Shown: one piece after another, positions 1-8,545 of the stretch
Layout of the letters: each line of letters starts with the position of its first letter
Position numbering within the stretch: the first letter of the stretch is position 1
Assembly (NCBI RefSeq): GCF_019688735.1
Contig: NZ_JAIFYA010000003.1
Coordinates: forward strand, 434,001 to 498,000
Source: Thermosulfurimonas sp. F29
GTDB taxonomy: Bacteria; Desulfobacterota; Thermodesulfobacteria; Thermodesulfobacteriales; Thermodesulfobacteriaceae
DNA length: 64,000 bases
Direction: 5' to 3'
The notes under the pieces: model-generated
The model's database searches: none
What the model saw: the letters and a program-made list of their open reading frames with translations, nothing else
What the model was told of the DNA's origin: nothing
Translations under genes and position numbers: made by a program

Positions 1-58
1 TTATTCCCGAAACCCTGGAATCGCCAGCGGGGCGCCTGCGGCTGCGGGATGAGCGGGG

Positions 59-1312
59 ATGGCCGCTCTGGAGAAGAGGGAGTTCGGAAGAGGAATGGTA
101 ACCCTGCGTTTCCGTTTTTTTCTCACCGGGGCGCTTCTCCTGGTGGGAACCTTCTTTCTGCAACTCTTCATCATTCGCCACACCCTCTCCCTCCATCAGC
201 GTTTTGAGGCCGAAAGGGCCCTGGGCCTTATAGAGGGACGTCTTTCCGGATACCTGGAGCTCCTGAGGGTGCTTCCAGATCCTCCGGCCTTCCTCCGGAA
301 TCTGGCCTGGCTTACCGACGAGCTCCAGAGTGATCCCGGGCTGGTGGGTGTCCGGGTCTCCGAAAAAGGGCGTCCCCTGCTGGACACCTTTCCCGAGGGG
401 GTCGGAGCGCCACCCTGGCCTATCTGTGTGCAGGGTTATCAAAGAGACGGGCTCTTTTTTCTGTGTCGCGAAAGCGAGCTCGTGCCCGGACGCTACTTTC
501 GGATCACCGCGGCTTTCGAAAATACCTTTAAGATCAGACTCTTCCGCGAGGCCCTTGAATACGGAGGCCTGGTGCTGATCGGAGGACTCCTGCTGCTTCT
601 TTTCGCCTATCTTTACACCAGGAGACTCGAAAGGGAAAGGGAAAACCTGGAGCGACGACTCTCGGCGTCGGAAAAACTTGCCGCAATGGGCAGGCTCTCG
701 GCGATGATCGCCCATGAAATCCGAAATCCCCTGCATACCCTTTCCATGGGAATGCAATACATCTTTGAGGATCCGGAGTCGGCCCGGGAGTATAGACCCC
801 TTCTCGAAAAGGAGATTCGCCGGTTAAGTGAACTTACAGGGGAGCTTCTCCGCCTTTCCCGGGGGTTCGAGATCCATCCCGAACCAGTGGAGGTGGAGGA
901 TCTTCTTTCGGAGCTCACAGCCCGTTTTCGTCCGAGGGCGGAGGCCCGAAAAATCCGTTTCCGGATCAAAAACGAGGGAGTACGGGAGTGCCGGGCTGAT
1001 CGCCGCTGGCTCTACCGGGCACTTTCGAGCCTTCTGGAAAATGCCCTCGCGGCCCCCGAAGGGCACGAGGTGGAGCTACGGATCTTTCCCCGGGGGAATG
1101 AAATATGTTTTTCGGTCCGCAATACCGGCACCACGGTTCCCGAGGAACTACGATCCCGGATTTTTGAGCCCTTTTTCACCACCAAAAGAGACGGTTTCGG
1201 ACTGGGACTTTACATAGTGAAACAGGTGGCCGAGGCCCACGGAGGACGGGTGGATCTCCGGGAGGGAGGGAAATGGGTATGCTTCGAGATGAGGCTCCCG
1301 CGGTCCTCCTAG
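59..1312 (+). CDS. two-component sensor histidine kinase
   Basis: Membrane sensor kinase that autophosphorylates on His and passes the phosphate to the regulator downstream. TM1 is about residues 20-40, a periplasmic sensing region of about 120 residues follows, and TM2 is about 167-186. A linker leads to a HisKA domain with HEIRNPL (His219). The C-terminal HATPase has an N box (NALAAP), a G1-like segment (NTGTTVP), FEPFFTTK and GLGLYIV. The ATG at 95 (MVTLRFRF) is an equally good start. The frame has a stop at 50-52, so an upstream gene may end there. The 3' end overlaps the response regulator by 40 bases, which indicates translational coupling. The signal sensed cannot be read from the sequence. 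Confidence 0.93.
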   Translation: MAALEKREFGRGMVTLRFRFFLTGALLLVGTFFLQLFIIRHTLSLHQRFEAERALGLIEGRLSGYLELLRVLPDPPAFLRNLAWLTDELQSDPGLVGVRVSEKGRPLLDTFPEGVGAPPWPICVQGYQRDGLFFLCRESELVPGRYFRITAAFENTFKIRLFREALEYGGLVLIGGLLLLLFAYLYTRRLERERENLERRLSASEKLAAMGRLSAMIAHEIRNPLHTLSMGMQYIFEDPESAREYRPLLEKEIRRLSELTGELLRLSRGFEIHPEPVEVEDLLSELTARFRPRAEARKIRFRIKNEGVRECRADRRWLYRALSSLLENALAAPEGHEVELRIFPRGNEICFSVRNTGTTVPEELRSRIFEPFFTTKRDGFGLGLYIVKQVAEAHGGRVDLREGGKWVCFEMRLPRSS

Positions 1313-2649
1313 TGGAGGACGAGGAGGCCCAGCGGCAAATCCTGGGGAAGTACCTTGAGCGCAAGGGTTTTCGGGTCCGGGAGGCCCCAACCGGGGCCGA
1401 GGCCCTCCGAATCGTGGCGGAGCATCGACCCGAGCTGGTAATCCTGGACTGGCGTCTTCCGGATACGGACGGATTGCAACTTATTCCGAAAATAAGAGAG
1501 AGGAGTCCTTTCACCGCTATAGTAATGCTTACGGCCTTTGCCACGGTGGAACGCGCCGTGGAGGCCATGAAACTGGGAGCCTATCACTACCTAACCAAGC
1601 CGGTAAACCTGGAAGAACTGACCCTGGTTCTGGAAAAGGCCCTTTCGGAACTCCGTCTGCGGCGGGAGGTAAGAAGACTCAGGGAGAAGTTGAGTGAACT
1701 CGGGATCCCGGAGGCGAAGGATGTGGTGGCCGAGAGTCCGGCCATGAAGGAGATCCTGCGGCTCATCGCCCGGGTGGCCCCCACCGAAGCCACCGTGCTT
1801 CTCACCGGAGAGTCCGGCACCGGGAAAGAGGTCCTGGCCGGTCTGATCCACCGTTTGAGCCCCAGACGCAACTCTCCCTTTCTTAAGATAAACTGTGCAG
1901 CCATTCCGGAGGGACTCCTGGAATCTGAACTTTTCGGTCACGAGAAAGGCGCCTTCACCGGGGCTGATCGGGCCAGAGCGGGACTCTTTGAGGAGGCCGG
2001 AGAGGGAACCATTTTTCTGGACGAAATAGGAGAATTGCCCCTTTCGCTTCAGGCCAAGCTACTTCGGGTGCTTCAGGACGGAACCTTCCGGAGGGTGGGA
2101 GGCCGGAAGGAACTCCGCTCCAGGGCCCGGGTGATCGCCGCCACCAATCGGGACCTATCGGAGATGGTCCGGAAAGGGACCTTCCGGGAGGATCTTTTCT
2201 GGCGCCTGGCGGTCATCACCATCCATATTCCTCCCCTCCGGGAGAGGCGGGAGGACATCCTGCCCCTGGCCCGGTTCTTTTTAAAAAAGTACGCCCGCCG
2301 TTACGGAAAACCCGTGGAGGATTTCTCCAAGGAGGCTCTGGAGCTCCTCTGGAGCTATGATTTCCCCGGAAATGTGCGGGAACTTCAGAATGCCGTGGAA
2401 CGGGCGGTCATCCTGACCGAAGGGCCTTTAATAACCGCCGGCGATCTGTTATTTTCCCCTCCCGGAACCGAAGACCTCCTGGCGGAACTCTTTCGTCGCC
2501 CCCTTCCGGAGGCAGTGGAACTCCTCGAAAGGAAGCGTATCGAAGAAGCTCTCAAAAAGAGCGGCGGAATCAAGACCCGGGCCGCCGAAATGTTAGGGCT
2601 CTCCGAAAGAGTCCTGCGCTACAAGATTGAAAAATACGGTCTATCTTGA
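1273..2649 (+). CDS. sigma-54-dependent response regulator (NtrC family)
   Basis: Transcriptional activator of RpoN promoters, presumably phosphorylated by the overlapping kinase. The N-terminal receiver has an acidic pocket (VEDEE), phospho-acceptor Asp59 (LVILDW) and a conserved Lys (YLTKPV). The AAA+ domain has Walker A GESGTGKE (179-186), the sigma-54 contact loop GAFTGA (226-231) and Walker B IFLDEIGE. The C terminus is a Fis-type HTH (RAAEMLGLSERVLRYKI). ATGs at 1273 and 1279 both follow purine-rich GGAGG stretches; 1279 has the better spacing. The 3' end overlaps the convergent NUDIX gene by 9 bases. Targets are unknown. The nearby hydrogenase operons are possible, but their visible promoter is sigma-70-like. 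Confidence 0.95.
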   Translation: MGMLRDEAPAVLLVEDEEAQRQILGKYLERKGFRVREAPTGAEALRIVAEHRPELVILDWRLPDTDGLQLIPKIRERSPFTAIVMLTAFATVERAVEAMKLGAYHYLTKPVNLEELTLVLEKALSELRLRREVRRLREKLSELGIPEAKDVVAESPAMKEILRLIARVAPTEATVLLTGESGTGKEVLAGLIHRLSPRRNSPFLKINCAAIPEGLLESELFGHEKGAFTGADRARAGLFEEAGEGTIFLDEIGELPLSLQAKLLRVLQDGTFRRVGGRKELRSRARVIAATNRDLSEMVRKGTFREDLFWRLAVITIHIPPLRERREDILPLARFFLKKYARRYGKPVEDFSKEALELLWSYDFPGNVRELQNAVERAVILTEGPLITAGDLLFSPPGTEDLLAELFRRPLPEAVELLERKRIEEALKKSGGIKTRAAEMLGLSERVLRYKIEKYGLS

Positions 2650-3189
2650 AAGAAGTTTGCGTCGATACCGATCCCAGAGGAGTCGAAAGGTAGGAGTAAA
2701 ATCCTCGGGACTTTGAGTTAACCAGTGTTCAAGCTCCTCCGGAGAAACAAAGCGTCCCTCCTCGATTTCCATGGGGTTGGGACGGGGTACCTTCCTGGTA
2801 GTGCCCTTAAAAAGCACCACGAACTCGTATCCCGTCTCCGGGGAGGCCTCAAGACGGCCTATCTCCTTAAGACCGCAGAGTAGCCCCAGTTCCTCCTTCA
2901 GTTCCCGCCGGGCGGCCACCGGATAGGGCTCCCCGGGAGAAACATGGCCGGAGGCCGAGGAGTCCCACTTGCCCGGATTTTCATCCTTGAGACGGGAGCG
3001 TTTTTGCAGATAAAGCTCCCCCTTGGGATTAAAGATCATAACATGTACGGCCTTGTGAAAGAGCTTCTGTTCGTGAATCTGCCCACGGGGAAGGAGTCCC
3101 ATGGTATTCCCCTGGTGATCCACCACTTCGAGCATCTCAAGAAGCATCCCCTCCGGGCTGTCTTTGCGCTTACGTCCCCGTTTGGCCAT
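2641..3189 (-). CDS. NUDIX hydrolase (isopentenyl-diphosphate isomerase-like)
   Basis: Cytosolic NUDIX hydrolase of 182 residues. The Nudix box is complete at about residues 81-103, in the pattern G-x5-E-x7-REL-xEELG (starting GHVSPGE, ending RRELKEELGL). The preceding segment (LHKAVHVMIFN-like, then LYLQKRS) resembles the IPP-isomerase/YfcD branch, but substrate specificity cannot be assigned. A basic N terminus (AKRGRKRK) precedes the domain, so the ATG about 14 codons in could be the real start. A GGGAGA motif sits just before the chosen ATG. It runs in the same direction as larB upstream with a 12-base gap, so co-transcription is likely. Confidence 0.85.
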   Translation of the reverse strand: MAKRGRKRKDSPEGMLLEMLEVVDHQGNTMGLLPRGQIHEQKLFHKAVHVMIFNPKGELYLQKRSRLKDENPGKWDSSASGHVSPGEPYPVAARRELKEELGLLCGLKEIGRLEASPETGYEFVVLFKGTTRKVPRPNPMEIEEGRFVSPEELEHWLTQSPEDFTPTFRLLWDRYRRKLLSR

Positions 3190-3201
3190 GGTTCTCTCCC
3201 A

Positions 3202-3957
3202 TTAGTTTTTTTTTATACACATTTGGTTAATTATACTTGCAAAATAGGCCGCTCCGACACCGTTGTCAATATTTACCACCGCCACCCCCGGCGCGCAGGA
3301 GTTGAGCATGGCCAGAAGCGGAGCCAGTCCACCGAAATGGGCTCCGTATCCCACACTGGTGGGCACGGCAATCACCGGACGATCCACCAGTCCGGCCACC
3401 ACGGAGGGCAAGGCTCCCTCCATCCCGGCCACCACTATAAGGGCATTGGCCTTTTCCAGTTCCTCGGCCACAGAAAGGAGGCGATGGACTCCGGCCACTC
3501 CCACATCGTAGAAGGTTTGCACCCGGTTGCCGAAATATTCGGCGGCTATCCTGGCCTCCTCGGCCACGGGGAGATCCGCAGTTCCTCCGGAAAGGATGGC
3601 TATCTGACCCACCCGCGGACCCCTCCGGGGTTTCCCAAGGATCCGGGCCCGGGAATGATATTCGAGCTCCGGGAATCTCTCCCGAATTTCCCGGGCCGTC
3701 TCCGAAGATACCCGGGTGATGAGGAGAGGAAGATCCCTTTCGAGAAAACTCTTCACTATGCGAAGAAGCTCTTCCACCGTCTTCCCCGGACCGTAAATGA
3801 TCTCCGGAAAGTGCTTCCGGATCCCCCGGTGATGGTCCAGCTTGACGCCACCGAGCTCCTCATAGGGAAAATAACGAAGACGATCTTCAGCCTCAGAAAC
3901 GGTGATGCGCCCGGCGGAAAGGGCCTCAAGGATATCCCTGAGCCTCTCACGGGTCAT
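3202..3957 (-). CDS. larB: nickel-pincer cofactor biosynthesis protein LarB (AIR-carboxylase family)
   Basis: LarB carboxylates and hydrolyses nicotinic acid adenine dinucleotide in the first step of the nickel-pincer nucleotide cofactor pathway. Length (251 aa) and the PurE-like C-terminal core fit: a conserved SGGTADLPVAEEA segment, a YDVGVAGVHR segment, VVAGMEGALPSVVAGL, and PTSVGYG near the end. The N-terminal helical region (EALSAGRITVSEAEDRLR) is typical. larC and larE are not in the window, so the pathway would have to be completed elsewhere; some genomes carry larB alone. The start overlaps the stop of the upstream minus-strand gene by 4 bases (ATGA). Confidence 0.9.
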   Translation of the reverse strand: MTRERLRDILEALSAGRITVSEAEDRLRYFPYEELGGVKLDHHRGIRKHFPEIIYGPGKTVEELLRIVKSFLERDLPLLITRVSSETAREIRERFPELEYHSRARILGKPRRGPRVGQIAILSGGTADLPVAEEARIAAEYFGNRVQTFYDVGVAGVHRLLSVAEELEKANALIVVAGMEGALPSVVAGLVDRPVIAVPTSVGYGAHFGGLAPLLAMLNSCAPGVAVVNIDNGVGAAYFASIINQMCIKKN

Positions 3958-4544
3958 GTTCCCAGAGCCTTTTCGAAGATACCCTTCAGGTAATCAAGCT
4001 GACGCTGATATTGAGGGTCGAGCTGATCCCGTAGCTTTCGCCACTCCTCCTGAAACTGGGGTTGCATCTCCACATCCACCTTTACCTTGACGCCCATCTG
4101 ATCACTGAGGGTCTTTTCCACCTCGGAGAGCTGGGCCTCAAATTGCTGTTTGAGCTGCTGATAGAGGGCCTCCCGGTGATTGAGGTACTGACTGAGGAGC
4201 CGATCGATCTCCCGGGTGAGGTTTTTGACCTCCGGGAAGGCGGAAAAGACCACCTCAAGACCGGAAAGGGCCCGGCGCACCTCTTTAAGGGCATACTCGT
4301 CCCGGGGGAGCACCAGGTTGCGGACCAGGACCTCCACCAGGCCCCGAAGGACCGGGATCTTCTCCTCCGGGGAAAGCCGAGCGATCTCGCCGGCAAGATC
4401 AAAGTCCGCCTCGTTAAGAAACCGGGCCGCAAGCCTCTGACCCTTTTCCCTACACTCCTGGGCCCGGAGCTCCTCCCTCGAAGCCTTGCCTATTTTCTCG
4501 GCCTTTTCCAGAGCGATCTCCAGCGCACTGCGAATCTCCCCCAT
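3954..4544 (-). CDS. conserved hypothetical coiled-coil protein
   Basis: I do not recognise this family. The 196-residue product is almost entirely charged helix with no signal peptide, membrane segment or cysteine cluster. The only Cys is in the N-terminal quarter. Residues about 115-150 have heptad-like spacing (REALYQQLKQQFEAQLSEVE) and look like a coiled coil. The C terminus is rich in Gln and Arg. It overlaps larB by 4 bases (ATGA) and likely heads a larB-NUDIX transcription unit. Coding character is good: codon use matches the neighbours and a GGGAGG motif precedes the ATG. A cytoplasmic structural or regulatory role is only a guess. Confidence 0.7.
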   Translation of the reverse strand: MGEIRSALEIALEKAEKIGKASREELRAQECREKGQRLAARFLNEADFDLAGEIARLSPEEKIPVLRGLVEVLVRNLVLPRDEYALKEVRRALSGLEVVFSAFPEVKNLTREIDRLLSQYLNHREALYQQLKQQFEAQLSEVEKTLSDQMGVKVKVDVEMQPQFQEEWRKLRDQLDPQYQRQLDYLKGIFEKALGT

Positions 4545-4705
4545 AGCGAAGCCTCCCGGATTACAAGATTAGAAATTCCTTATAAAATTTAAATCACCTT
4601 GAAGTACTCGAACACCCCTTCCCCCACAAAATCAGATCTCGCTTGCGTGTCCCTGGCCCTCGGGAGACTTGGAAAAGATGGGTTTACCTGTTAAAAACAT
4701 CTACG

Positions 4706-5491
4706 ATGAAGAAGTGGGTTTCTATTGAGGACATACTGACAGAGCTTTCTAAGAAGGGGAAACGCCTCTCCAGACGGACCTTTCTTTACTATGTGCAACT
4801 GGGACTCCTGCCCAAAGGCCGCCGGAAGGGACAACCCTCCGGAGGGGTGCGTTTCTTTTATCCATCTTCCACACTGGAGCGTCTGGAAAAGATACTGGAA
4901 CTAAAGGAAAGAGGATTGCGTCTCCGGGAGATTCGAGAGTTGCTCCTGATGGAAGAGGAAGAAAAACCCTCCCCCGAGGCGGAAATCTTTCCCGAGATTG
5001 ATCTCCTCAAACGATGTACTCTCTGCGGGATTTGTGGGGGTATTTGCCCGGTATATGAGGAAATGGACGGCTCTCCCTGGAGGGTTATCCAGATCTATCT
5101 GGAGGACCCAGGCGGTGTTGATGAAATTAACACTCCCTGGATCTGCATCGGCTGTTATCTATGTGAAGAACGCTGTCCCGAAGGAATCCCCCTGGTATCC
5201 TTCTTTGAATTTCTGTGCCGCAGGGAGAGCCAGAGGGGAAAGACCAGGATATATCCTCAGGAAGAATGGAGCCGTCTCTTCTGGACGCTCCTCATGGAAA
5301 GGGGGCGAAGCTTTGATTTTGGAGCGGTTCACGCGTATCAGGTGCGGCTCCGACGCGACGGTGGTGAGAGAAAAATTCACCTCCGGATCCCGCAGGCAGA
5401 GGGCCAGAAGGAGATCCCTCCCCCTTCCCCGGTCAAAAACCCCCGTCTTTTCCGGAAAATGCTGGCTCTTTCCGGAGGACCCTCCCGGTGA
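4706..5491 (+). CDS. MerR-type HTH fused to HdrC-like [4Fe-4S] protein
   Basis: The C-terminal half is HdrC, the two-cluster ferredoxin subunit of heterodisulfide-reductase-like complexes: CTLCGICGGICP, then CIGCYLCEERCP. The N-terminal about 80 residues are a MerR-like winged helix (LSRRTFLYYVQLGLLP, a GVRFFYP wing, ELKERGLRLREIRELLL). I know no standard HdrC with this domain. A TTG 63 bases upstream (4643) is open in frame, but ATG 4706 sits directly before the MerR fold and is preferred; no clear Shine-Dalgarno precedes it. It overlaps hdrB by 4 bases (GTGA) and heads the six-gene Hdr-Mvh cassette. It may couple DNA binding to cluster redox state, or the HTH may be a structural leftover. 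Confidence 0.82.
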   Translation: MKKWVSIEDILTELSKKGKRLSRRTFLYYVQLGLLPKGRRKGQPSGGVRFFYPSSTLERLEKILELKERGLRLREIRELLLMEEEEKPSPEAEIFPEIDLLKRCTLCGICGGICPVYEEMDGSPWRVIQIYLEDPGGVDEINTPWICIGCYLCEERCPEGIPLVSFFEFLCRRESQRGKTRIYPQEEWSRLFWTLLMERGRSFDFGAVHAYQVRLRRDGGERKIHLRIPQAEGQKEIPPPSPVKNPRLFRKMLALSGGPSR

Positions 5492-6282
5492 GGATATTCT
5501 ACTATCCCGGATGTGCCTCTCAGCATCTTGCCCGGGAACTTCATCGTGCGGTGGAAGCCCTTTTTATGGCCCTTGAGCTGGAGATAAGTATTCTTGAGGA
5601 CTGGAATTGCTGCGGAGCCCGGGAAATTGCGAGATTTCCACCCACAGTGGGCTGGTTTCTTGCAACCCGGAATCTCGCCCTGGCCGAAGAGGGGATTCTT
5701 ATTACCACTTGCAGCCTCTGTTACCACAATCTAAAAAGGACCTCCCGCGCACTGCAAAAATATCCTGAAGCCCTCCAACACATAAACGACATACTCCGGG
5801 AAGAAGGACTCCGTTATCGTCCGGAACGGCTGCAGATTCTCCATCTTCTGGAATTTCTCTGTAAAAAGGAAAATCTTGCCCGGCTGGTTTCCGAGGTGAA
5901 AGGCCGGGGGGAAAAAATACCCGTGGTTTCCTTTTATGGCTGTTTCCTATCCCGACCCTTTCCTTTAGAAAGCGGACTCATGGAAAAACTCCTCGACATT
6001 TCCGGGTTCGAAGTTAAACCCTACTCCCTTGCTCATTACTGCTGCGGTGGACATCTTCCTCGCACGGACTCCCCGGTGATCAGGGAGCTCTGCACCCGGT
6101 TACTCCTGGCCGCCGAGCGGACCGGAGCCCGGTTTATGGGTGTATGTTGCCCCGTATGCAAGACCAATCTTGAGATCTACGGGCCCCGGAAGGACCTCAA
6201 AGTGGTCTATTTACCCCAGCTTCTGGGAATGAGGTTGGGACTTCCCCCGGCCATTACCGGACTTGAGGGAGGCCTGATTTGA
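5488..6282 (+). CDS. heterodisulfide reductase-like subunit B (HdrB)
   Basis: Cytosolic HdrB-type catalytic subunit with two CCG motifs that bind noncubane [4Fe-4S] clusters. The first repeat is YYPGCAS, NCCGA and TTCSLCY; the second is YGCFLS, YCCGGH and CCPVCK. All ligand cysteines are present, and 264 aa is close to the usual length. The start is GTG, overlapping the stop of the HdrC fusion; its end overlaps hdrA (TTGA). In methanogens HdrB reduces CoM-S-S-CoB. In sulfate reducers and relatives the disulfide partner is unknown and may belong to sulfur metabolism. Confidence 0.92.
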   Translation: MRIFYYPGCASQHLARELHRAVEALFMALELEISILEDWNCCGAREIARFPPTVGWFLATRNLALAEEGILITTCSLCYHNLKRTSRALQKYPEALQHINDILREEGLRYRPERLQILHLLEFLCKKENLARLVSEVKGRGEKIPVVSFYGCFLSRPFPLESGLMEKLLDISGFEVKPYSLAHYCCGGHLPRTDSPVIRELCTRLLLAAERTGARFMGVCCPVCKTNLEIYGPRKDLKVVYLPQLLGMRLGLPPAITGLEGGLI

Positions 6283-8156
6283 AGCTCGCAAAAATTTTTG
6301 TGTGCGAGTGCGGGGGAAACATCTCCGAGATTGTTGATTTATCGTATCTGGAAAGGACCTTCCGGGAAGAGGGTCTTCCGGTGCTGCGACATCCCTTTCT
6401 CTGTTCCCCGGAAGGCCAGTCCCTTTTGAGGCAGGAGGCCCGAAATTGCCCGGCAATTTTGGTGGGGGCATGCAGTCCGGATCTGCACGGAGAGACCTTT
6501 CAAAGGATCCTCCGGGAGATCGGTGTGAAGCGTTTTCATATAGTGGCCCTGCGGGAGGAGGTGGCCTGGAGCACCATCGGGAATCCCACCGAGAAGGCCC
6601 TGAAGCTCCTCCGGGCCGGGTGGAGAGTTCTCCGGGAAATGGAGGAGATCCCGAGATACATCCTCAAACCCGTTCCGGTCCTTTTGATTATCGGAGGAGG
6701 AGCCGCAGGGATCACCTCGGCCCTTAAGGCCTCCGAAGCCGGTCTTGAGGTGGTTCTTGTGGAAAGAGAACCCTTTCTGGGAGGGAAAACCCTCTATGTG
6801 GATCGACTCTATCCCCGGCTGGAATGCGCTTCCTGTGTCTTTTCCCCCCTCCTTTCGGCTATCGCTCGGGCCAGGGGAGTGAAGATCTACACCCAGGCCC
6901 GCATACTCAATCTTTCCGGCTTTGCGGGAAACTTTGAGGTGGATCTGGAGATACGTCCCCGGTATGTACAGATGGATCGTTGTAACGGTTGCGGAAAGTG
7001 TATAGAAGCCTGTCCGCTGGATCCTCCGGCTATTAACTGGCCGGTACCCCACCCGGTCCCCAGGGTTCCGGTGATCAATCCCTTTCGGTGTTTGCGCTTC
7101 AAAAACCATCACTGTCGGCGATGCGAAAGGACATGTGCTAGCAAAGCGGTTAATTTCGAGGAAGGATGGTCTCGCAGAACTGTTAGAGCGGGTGGAATAA
7201 TCGTAGCCACGGGATTTCGTCCCTACCCGGTGGAAAGAATCGCCCATTATGGCTACAAAAGACTTGACGGCGTATTCACTCTCTTTGATCTGGAAAAAAA
7301 ATTCTGCGTGGGAGAGTCTCCCCTCCCTACCGGGAGCAAACCCCCCCGGCGTGCGGCCTTTGTCCATTGTGCCGGAAGCAGGGATCGATATCATCTGCCT
7401 TACTGTTCGGAGATCTGTTGCGGTCTGGCTCTTAAACTCTCTCTTCGATTGAAGGAGATATTTCCCGGACTAGAGATCTGGCACTTCTATCAGGATCTGC
7501 GTCTCAAGGGTCCGGAGGGTGAGAGTTTATGGCGAGAGGCACTGTCCAGGGGGATCCGGTTTGTACGGGGGAGGGTGGCCGATATCTCGGAGGTACCCTG
7601 GCATCCGGATCAGAAAGGAGGATTAACCATTGAGGTAGAGGACACGCTGGCCCTTAAAAAACTCCGGCTGGACATGGATATAGTGGTACTGGTACCGGGA
7701 TTTATGCCGGAGCTCGGAGCCGGCGAACTGGCCGCTCTTCTGGGATTGTGTATGGGGGAAAGCGGTTTCTTTGAGGCCCGGGAACCCAAGACCCATCCCG
7801 CGGAGACGGTGCGTCAGGGCATATGGCTGGCCGGAGCCTGTGCCGGCCCCAGAGATCTCTCCGAAACCATAGCCTCCGCGGAGGCCGCGGCTCTTGAAGC
7901 GATAAGATTCCTTACACAGCCCGAAATCAGCCTGACCCCTTTCCGCCTAAAAGTAGAGGAAAGTCTCTGCGGTGGATGTTACCTGTGTCTGGAAAGCTGC
8001 CCCTTCAAGGCACTGGCCCCCGGACCACAGGGGCTGCGGATTCTCCATCAACTCTGCACCGGATGCGGAATCTGTGTTAGCGCATGCCCCTCGGGAGCCC
8101 TGCACCTGTCCGGGATCCCGAGAATGTCGTCGGTCATGGAGGTGCTCCTTACATGA
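6279..8156 (+). CDS. heterodisulfide reductase-like subunit A (HdrA, FAD/Fe-S bifurcating hub)
   Basis: HdrA carries FAD and several [4Fe-4S] clusters and is the electron-bifurcating hub between hydrogenase, ferredoxin and HdrB. Visible in order: an N-terminal thioredoxin-reductase-like part, an FAD-binding GGGAAG near residue 140, the HdrA-specific ECASC segment, ferredoxin motif CNGCGKCIEACP (about 237), an additional Cys set (CRRCERTC), and a C-terminal pair CGGCYLCLESCP and CTGCGICVSACP. The length is 625 aa. Sec-containing HdrA proteins exist, but the ECASC position here is ordinary Cys. The start codon is TTG overlapping the hdrB stop; the end overlaps mvhD (ATGA). Confidence 0.93.
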   Translation: MKLAKIFVCECGGNISEIVDLSYLERTFREEGLPVLRHPFLCSPEGQSLLRQEARNCPAILVGACSPDLHGETFQRILREIGVKRFHIVALREEVAWSTIGNPTEKALKLLRAGWRVLREMEEIPRYILKPVPVLLIIGGGAAGITSALKASEAGLEVVLVEREPFLGGKTLYVDRLYPRLECASCVFSPLLSAIARARGVKIYTQARILNLSGFAGNFEVDLEIRPRYVQMDRCNGCGKCIEACPLDPPAINWPVPHPVPRVPVINPFRCLRFKNHHCRRCERTCASKAVNFEEGWSRRTVRAGGIIVATGFRPYPVERIAHYGYKRLDGVFTLFDLEKKFCVGESPLPTGSKPPRRAAFVHCAGSRDRYHLPYCSEICCGLALKLSLRLKEIFPGLEIWHFYQDLRLKGPEGESLWREALSRGIRFVRGRVADISEVPWHPDQKGGLTIEVEDTLALKKLRLDMDIVVLVPGFMPELGAGELAALLGLCMGESGFFEAREPKTHPAETVRQGIWLAGACAGPRDLSETIASAEAAALEAIRFLTQPEISLTPFRLKVEESLCGGCYLCLESCPFKALAPGPQGLRILHQLCTGCGICVSACPSGALHLSGIPRMSSVMEVLLT

Positions 8157-8545
8157 AACCGGTTCTGGTAGGATTTCTGTGCCAATGGTGTGCCGCTAAG
8201 GCCCTGGAAAATCTGGCCCATAGGCGATTGAAATTACCCGAAGGTTTCCTCCCGGTGCGAATAAATTGCACCGGTGCATTAGAACTCGCCTGGATCACCG
8301 AAGCCCTTTACCGGGGCGCGACCGGAGTTCTGATAGGGGGATGCCCCAGAGGCCAGTGCCATTTTCGTGAAGGGAACACCCGGGCTTCTCTCAGGATAAC
8401 GGCTTACCGCAAACTACTTGCCGCTATGGAAATTTCTCGCGACCGGGTACGCACGATATGGGTGGGTTCCGGGGAGGGGGAAAGGCTTTACCGGGAAATC
8501 TGGCGTCTATGGAGGGAACTTACCGGTGAAGGTAGCTCTTTATAA
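8153..8545 (+). CDS. MvhD-like [2Fe-2S] electron-transfer subunit
   Basis: MvhD passes electrons from the hydrogenase small subunit to HdrA. The 130-residue product has CQWC near the N terminus, a central Cys (NCTGALE) and GCPRGQCHF, the expected delta-subunit cysteine pattern. The residues after CQWC differ from the common CSY motif. The ATG overlaps the hdrA stop by 4 bases and begins with MKPVLVGFLC; an open frame extends upstream but lies inside hdrA. Its 3' end overlaps the hydrogenase small-subunit gene by 20 bases. Position between hdrA and a [NiFe] pair supports an HdrABC-MvhADG-like complex. Confidence 0.92.
   Translation: MKPVLVGFLCQWCAAKALENLAHRRLKLPEGFLPVRINCTGALELAWITEALYRGATGVLIGGCPRGQCHFREGNTRASLRITAYRKLLAAMEISRDRVRTIWVGSGEGERLYREIWRLWRELTGEGSSL

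Noticed and set aside
4643-4705. TTG start giving 21 extra residues on the MerR-HdrC fusion
   Set aside because: The added residues are not part of the MerR fold and no ribosome site precedes them; ATG 4706 starts at the fold.
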